DNA from: Phoronis ovalis
Lineage: Eukaryota > Phoronida > Phoronidae
Length of the DNA stretch: 13,780 bases
Reading direction: 5' to 3'
NCBI GenBank assembly: GCA_028565635.1
Contig: JAOXYB010036129.1
Span: forward strand, 1 to 13,780
Shown: positions 8,440 to 13,780 of the stretch, piece by piece
Numbering within the stretch: position 1 is the first letter of the stretch
Layout: every line of letters starts with the position of its first letter
Notes under the pieces: generated by a model
Told to the model about the DNA's origin: nothing
Databases searched by the model: none
The model's input: the letters and a program-made list of their open reading frames with translations, nothing else
Program-made: the position numbers and the translations under genes

Positions 8440-9638
8440 CGACTACGTACTTTAATAACAGAAACAGGATTTCCTTAATTAATTTGGCTTTTGTCTATGA
8501 TAAATACTTGGATGTGCCGCATAAATGGTTCACTTTTCACCCGAGAAATCCCTAGAAATGAGTCCGATACAAATTAAATACAGAGTCAAGATAACAACAA
8601 GAGTAATAATAATTATTATGACAAAATAATAAAACGTAATTTTAAAAATTCTTTTATTAAACTCAGTTGTATATAGTTTCCAACCAGTTCAATATTTAAA
8701 CTTGCTAATACTAATTTTCGCAATCATAAGACTAAGTTCCTTGATTTTTCTTACTTCTTCTTTGAATATTTTTTGTTATGAAATTCTTATTTTTTTAGTT
8801 TAAAGTTAGTTTATTTTTTTACCCACTATTTCTCTAATATCCTTCAATACTATCCACTTCCATCGCCCAGGTATGTGACGAAAAAATATTCCACTGCCCC
8901 TACCTCTCTGCAAATTCCATTGTTTGTCTTTCCCTTTTTTAAGTTTTAGTAAATAAGCTGTCATAAGTTGACGGCTAAAACATTGCACACACATTTCCTA
9001 AGCTTAGGTATTTATATTATATACCATCAACCCTCCAACAAAATCCAGATGTGATTCCAAATTCCAGATTTCATCTTTTACAGAGGTTTTAACTTTATTA
9101 ATTTTGCCCGATTACAGTGACTAAGAGCTAGTTTTCTTTGAAACTTAAGTAAATCTTCAACCCTTTAAACTGGTCTATTTTTGAAACCAAAGTTCCTAAA
9201 ACTTGATATATGGATATTTTGAGTTTGAGCTGCAAATCCCAGTCTAAAATGGCGGAGTATCCACGAAGTCTCGATCATAGGATACAATTGATTGAAATAC
9301 CGGAATTTCAAAGCTGCATACAAGATTTGCATTGCTTTTTCCTAGTGATATGCTTTATCCAGATTCTTTATTTTATTCTTACATATTGCTAAATACTTGT
9401 TTATCAAAGAGGCTTGCTGCCCGGCTTTCTTTATTTCTATCCATATCTTGTCGGTATTACGTACTTAATTTCTGATCACATTCTTCGGGCCAAAAAGTAA
9501 TCAGCAGATATTCTTCAAAGGACATCAACTCTGGGGTCCAACTTCAGTCGTAACTGAAATCATCACAATAACTATATCTCTATAGTTTTTCTATCTATGA
9601 CTTACTACCTATATATTCAAGAGGGTTATTTCGAACAC

Positions 9639-9654
9639 CTGCACTGCAGTGCAG
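9639..9654. repeat. Perfect 16-bp palindrome
   Basis: CTGCACTGCAGTGCAG equals its own reverse complement. It could form a small cruciform or be a chance dyad; no function is assigned. Confidence 0.9.
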
Positions 9655-11119
9655 ATTGTTATATTGTTACATGCATTGTTATTCAAATTATTTAGTGGTG
9701 TATCTCATTTTCAACATGTTTAGCATGTGCCTAATAGTTCATTCATGTGCTACATTGGTACGTTATTTAGAGTGTTCCTCAAATCTTTTATAACATTTCT
9801 TTTATTGTATTTATGACGTGTTTTAGTTGCTGAAGAACGTACAAAGAATTACAAAAATATGAATTAATCAGAGTGCACCTGATTACCTATCGTATACTAG
9901 TAGCTGTCTATAACCCATATAAAGCGGGAAAACGTCTTATATAACATATTTTAATTAAAGTGCATCAGTTTATCACCATCTTTCCGAGTGACTAGTCGAC
10001 ATCTTTTATTCAGTTACATATTTTGGTTATATGTCAAGTGCCTGTCCCAGTACAATCCACTGGTGTCGAGAAGATGGAAATTACTAGGTAAATGCGTACT
10101 TTTTATGTATATGTATCATGTACCTATCTAGACGTTTTATTCCGTATTATTAACATAACTGTCACACAGGCACAGGTATGTATTGGTTCCCTAAGAAAGG
10201 GTTCATTTATACATAATTTTAAGTGGTGCTGGTGCCCGGTTCAGGTGTTATTCAAAGTCTAATTAATAAAAATTAAAGGATCATCACTAATTAAGAACAC
10301 AAGACAAATAATAAGCAAGGTCAAGTAAGGGCTTATATTTATATTTTATTTGCTGCTTAGATTTATTTTTATTAATGTCATGATAGTATCATACAATTCT
10401 ATTACTTTCAAATAGTATTTTAAAATAAATATTTAACTTTGTAATGTACTCGTAAACAAAGTACAATGTTTTTCCCCACACAAACGACCGGATTATTATA
10501 TATATAAGCATAACTTATAATTTATTCCGACATTGCTATAATATATATATTAAAGCCAGAAGTAAATGATCATATAACTATAATTGAGTATAAATAAAAG
10601 TTCATCTGAATTTTTTGGAGACGCATTCATGCAGTAGTTCATGTTATCTGGCTACTTTATGTGTTTCTTCTTATAGCTTATGATTGTGAATGAAAATTAT
10701 AAGAGTAGAGTAAAATAAAACTAGTAGCTATTGCCCTGTGCCAACACAGTGTGCATGTTACACTACACAATGTTACTGTACATTGATGATGATGTAATAC
10801 TAACCATTATATAATATATTTCTGACTCTACCTATATATCACCAGTAATGTGATCTTCATTGCGCTAATAAAATGTAGTGAATATTTAATCAGCGGTGAA
10901 TATCAATATTCTCTATCATTCTGTTGTTGAGTTTTATGTTTTAATAGTAATTAGCAAAATTTGTTAAATCGTTTCAATTTCAATTCAAATGCATTGATAT
11001 ATTACTTGATGTTTTTTGTTTATTTCACTGTCCTCACACGCGATCTCCGTACTAATATTTCTTATTTTCACCTTTTACTTCTTCGAAGCAAAAAATCATG
11101 TATATTTAACTACCATCAG

Positions 11120-11218
11120 GGGGCACAAACACATGTATATGATGAATACGGAGGTGTGCCTCCAGAATCGATCCATTTTATAAACGAGCAATCCCTAGAA
11201 AGAGGTCTACTTCTCTAA
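11120..11218 (+). CDS. Candidate terminal coding exon ending in a dileucine motif
   Basis: The acceptor CTACCATCAG ends at 11119. In phase 0 the exon encodes GAQTHVYDEYGGVPPESIHF, then INEQSLERGLLL and TAA at 11216-11218. The composition (polar, Pro/Gly, acidic) looks like a cytosolic tail, and ERGLLL matches the [DE]xxxL[LI] sorting motif. The frame also stays open upstream to 10961, but that part is Phe/Tyr-rich and intron-like. It can join in frame to the exon at 7745-7837 for a 63-residue protein. That link, across 3.3 kb, is inference and intervening exons cannot be excluded. Confidence 0.45.
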   Translation, partial: GAQTHVYDEYGGVPPESIHFINEQSLERGLLL

Positions 11219-11530
11219 ATACGCTTCTTCATGTTGGCTTGTCTGCTGTATGGTAGAATCACTTTATGGTTTTATCCCTGAATATTTTACAAAGAACCGT
11301 AGTTTGTAAAACAAGTCATTGCTGATATCTTCTGGGGATTAAAATTCATTCAAAAGTGTTGCAGCATATGGTATATGTACACTTATCAAGCTTTGCATAT
11401 TAATTTTTATTTAAAAAAAAAAGAAGATTTTACATGTAAGATAATACAAGTATTCATGAATTTTGCTGACTTTGTAAATAGTAAATATGCACTGCAGTAT
11501 GTTTAGTGATCCCAAGTAGTACATTTTGTA

Positions 11531-11618
11531 AATAAATATAATATATGTGGCTTCAAATTAATTATAAATATCTAAATAGTTACAATGGTTAATAAAATAG
11601 ATGGCATTATAGAATAAA
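11531..11618 (+). terminator. Cluster of three poly(A) signals
   Basis: AATAAA occurs at 11531-11536, 11591-11596 and 11613-11618. The last is followed by GT-rich sequence (ATATATGTTGGCATGG). They lie about 310-400 bp after the TAA of the terminal exon and would end its transcript. Confidence 0.5.
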
Positions 11619-11639
11619 GAGATGAGATATATGTTGGCA

Positions 11640-13190
11640 TGGATTGGTTATTTTTATTGCTTAAAAATCCAAACCTTTATATGTTATTGATATTGTTTTC
11701 TTGAACTGTGTTGTATCTCGGGATATAAGCTATTTTCAAAATCATCATTTTTAAGCTTTCCAATGTACAAACGTGAACATTTTCATATACTTATCTCTTC
11801 ACTGTGGGTAGCAATATTAGAAAAGAATGTTACTCAAATTGTTAAATGATAAAAGCAGAATGACACTCTAATCTCCGTTTTACAAAATGGACCGATTACA
11901 TTATATCCTGGAATAATTTGTGTGTAAAAGATGTTGTAGATCAATGCAGGCACTAAATAATGAATAGCTACACTAATACAAATAGTACGGGCCAGCAATT
12001 TCCCAACAGCTATTACATATACCTGAATAAGGTATTAGATAATTGAAGATGGCCCATTATGTGTACTTAAATTACTCATGGAAACGATTTCGTATTTATT
12101 AATTTATGTTAACGCAATTTAATTTTATATTATTGGTAACAGCTGTCGAAGATAACGGAGCTCAAAGCAGTTGTGTCATAACAAATATGGAGGCACATTG
12201 TGTGTGACCACCTGAAGCGTTCCCTCACGTTTGATAGCAATTTATTCATCTTCAATTTAATCATTTTGTCAGTTACCGTACGAAAGAAGGATAACTCACA
12301 TTTCTATAATCAGCTTTAAAAATATATGAAACATGGGGTTGCAATTTAAACAAGATAAAGGAAAATATACAAGGTAACAGTTAATTTTTTGTAGTTGCAT
12401 TATTTTTAAAAATTGCAGTAGAAGTAGCAAGTACCGGAAAAGTTAACGCTAGTGGATTGCAAAAACCTCGTACATGTAATAAGCATGTATAGCGCATTCG
12501 TAACTATATATTATGTTTCGAGCTATAATAATAATAATAATAATAATAATTCATTTTCACTGTAATATATTTTACAAAGTACATAAACAAAGGCAAAGAA
12601 AATAATCACATTCAGTTCTAGAAAGTAAACAAAAGATAAAATTAAGTCAAAAATGCTAACAGTAATACATGTACATGTAATTGTAATTAGCATGTAATCA
12701 TCATATAGTAAGCCAGGTCGGATTGTAAAAAATAAGTCCCTTTTATTATTGTACATGTCTTGCTGTTAAAGCTTTAAAAGCAGTTAATTTAATCAAATCT
12801 GTATACTATAAATATATTTATTATTGGTACACGAACAACTGATTAAACCAGTTGTATAGTCTCGCTAAAGGTCCAGCAGGTATATATGTAAAGAGTACAA
12901 AGGCATTTTAAGTACTTGAGGCATTGGCAGACAATAGAGCAGTTATGTCGTCAGATTCAGAAAACGAGAATTTAATTTAGATATTAATAAAAGTATTGCA
13001 GAACAGCACTTACTAGTTACAGCTAGATCAAGATCTAACTTAAATTAGTACTACAGTAAATGCATTATTGTCATACCGTTTAAGATTTGGACAGTGTAAT
13101 AGTTGAAAAGTTGAAAAATAAACGTTGCTGCCAACGGCCTATTATCCTATTAAGTTGTGAAGTGTTTTAATGGTAAATATTTTATGTTCG
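11640..13190. other. AT-rich non-coding region
   Basis: Apart from a TAA microsatellite at 12526-12550 and a 14-bp palindrome at 12666-12679 (TACATGTACATGTA), I see nothing supportable here: no exon, RNA gene or promoter. The minus-strand open frame at 12523-12756 is low-complexity and includes the microsatellite. Confidence 0.7.
12526..12550. repeat. (TAA)8 microsatellite
   Basis: A perfect trinucleotide run of about 25 nt in AT-rich non-coding DNA. Confidence 0.95.
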
Positions 13191-13191
13191 T

Positions 13192-13780
13192 TTGAGGGAC
13201 GAATTAGAACATACATGTGATTACTTATCTTTTGACTTATTATTCATTTTGTTTGATAAAATGGTGTTACCAATTTTAACTTATGGGGCAGAAGTCTGGG
13301 GCTTCAACACAAAAAACTGTATCGAGAGAGTACAAAATAAATGTTGTAACATTGTCATGGGACTCCCATCCAGCACATGTAATGCAGCAGTTTTAGGTGA
13401 CTGCGGTCGTTTTTGAATATTTACTGGGTCACTGTGTATAAGCTTATCAAGTTTTGGCTTAGATGATTGAGAATGGGTAACGACAGACTCACAAGAGCAG
13501 CATAATATCATTTATGAACTTGACTGCGTTGGTAGAAGGACATGGTGTACTGAGGTTAAAGATATTTTATTTCGCTATGGTTTTGGCATTGTCTTTTTGG
13601 AATAGGGTGCAGGTAACGAGCGGAGGAAGTGTTCATGAACATGTTTAAAGAAAGGGTGCATGATTGTGCTAGGCAGAAGTGGTTTAGTGACACTTCAAAT
13701 ACAAAAAAAGCTATCTACCTATAAAGAATTCAAGACTTGCCAACAACCTGAAAAATACCTGACATTTAATAAGGTCGAAT
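13192..13780 (+). pseudogene. Decayed LINE (non-LTR retrotransposon) RT C-terminal remnant
   Basis: Frame 13192-13416 encodes LFDKMVLPILTYGAEVWGF, then IERVQNKCCNIVMGLPSST and LGDCGR. This is the post-catalytic thumb/C-terminal region of L2/CR1-like reverse transcriptase ORFs. Homology continues through frameshifts and stops: VYKLIKFWLR, then NDRLTRAA, then ELDCVGRRTWCTEVKDILF, then RYGFGIVFLE, then FKERVHDCARQKWF, then YKEFKT and PEKYL at the window edge. At least three frame changes and several internal stops mark it as dead. The catalytic FADD-type palm is not visible upstream, so this is a 5'-truncated or eroded copy, and it runs past the window end. The clade is inferred only. Confidence 0.8.

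Larger units (their letters stand above)
7838..11119 (+). other. Putative 3.3 kb intron or intergenic region
   Basis: AT-rich sequence with the degenerate tandem repeat at 7859-8066, the second 3'UTR repeat copy at 8380-8439 and a 16-bp palindrome at 9639-9654. Open frames at 8806-8994 (minus) and 9210-9392 (plus) lack splice context or recognisable motifs. I see no convincing exon here. Confidence 0.5.

Noticed and set aside
8806-8994. Minus-strand 62-codon open frame
   Set aside because: No recognisable domain, no clear start context or splice sites, and of a length expected by chance.
9210-9392. Plus-strand open frame with MAEYPRSLDH and a hydrophobic end
   Set aside because: The ATG sits in an AAAATGGCGG repeat-like core, and there is no promoter, splice or family evidence. 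It remains a weak possibility for a small membrane peptide.
10051-10087. Possible 37-bp mini-exon between CCCAG and GTAAAT
   Set aside because: It would begin in phase 0 after the exon at 7745 but end in phase 1, and the exon at 11120 then meets an early stop.
12523-12756. Minus-strand open frame ending in a leucine run
   Set aside because: The Leu run is the TAA microsatellite read on the other strand, and the rest is low-complexity.
13281-13511. Minus-strand open frame at the right end
   Set aside because: It is antisense to the LINE-derived coding remnant, which has recognisable RT C-terminal motifs on the plus strand.

Overview
This window is eukaryotic nuclear DNA, most likely from a bivalve mollusc or a related invertebrate. 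It is AT-rich. The main gene is cut into short exons by canonical GT...AG introns, there are no ribosome-binding sites or operons, and the right edge holds a decayed non-LTR retrotransposon of the kind common in marine invertebrates. The mollusc assignment is inferred from protein style and repeats and was not tested.

Left half (1-7407): the 3' part of one plus-strand gene. Ten exons (99-425, 797-1040, 1295-1467, 2738-2936, 3027-3110, 3582-3720, 4591-4709, 4941-5088, 6609-6703, 7280-7407) join with matching phases at all nine introns. They give a 551-residue open C-terminal product ending at TGA 7405-7407. An eleventh, less certain exon may lie at 1-46. The N-terminal ~310 residues look like armadillo/HEAT-type helical repeats. 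The C-terminal ~230 residues hold a Cys/His cluster followed by a domain resembling the C-terminal region of neuralized-like protein 4 (NEURL4). That domain has an HGT motif, an SPSIRYA motif and an EIEW motif, which suggest an ADP-ribosyltransferase-like (PARP-like) fold. Residue numbers below count from the first codon of the exon at 99. A poly(A) signal follows at 7567-7572.

Middle (7408-11640): a candidate small gene on the same strand. A first coding exon (7745-7837) encodes a 31-residue N-terminus with one membrane segment and ends at a GTAAGG donor. A phase-compatible last exon (11120-11218) encodes 32 residues ending in an acidic dileucine motif, with poly(A) signals about 310-400 bp further on. 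Joined, they would make a 63-residue single-pass protein, but the 3.3 kb link is inference. The intron contains a second copy of the upstream gene's poly(A)-signal segment and a degenerate ~105 bp tandem repeat.

Right part (11640-13780): AT-rich non-coding DNA with a TAA microsatellite. From about 13192 to the window end there is a multiply frameshifted remnant of the C-terminal part of a LINE reverse transcriptase ORF.

No RNA gene, CRISPR array or prokaryotic element was seen. The item most worth following up is the ARM-repeat plus NEURL4-type ART-like protein.
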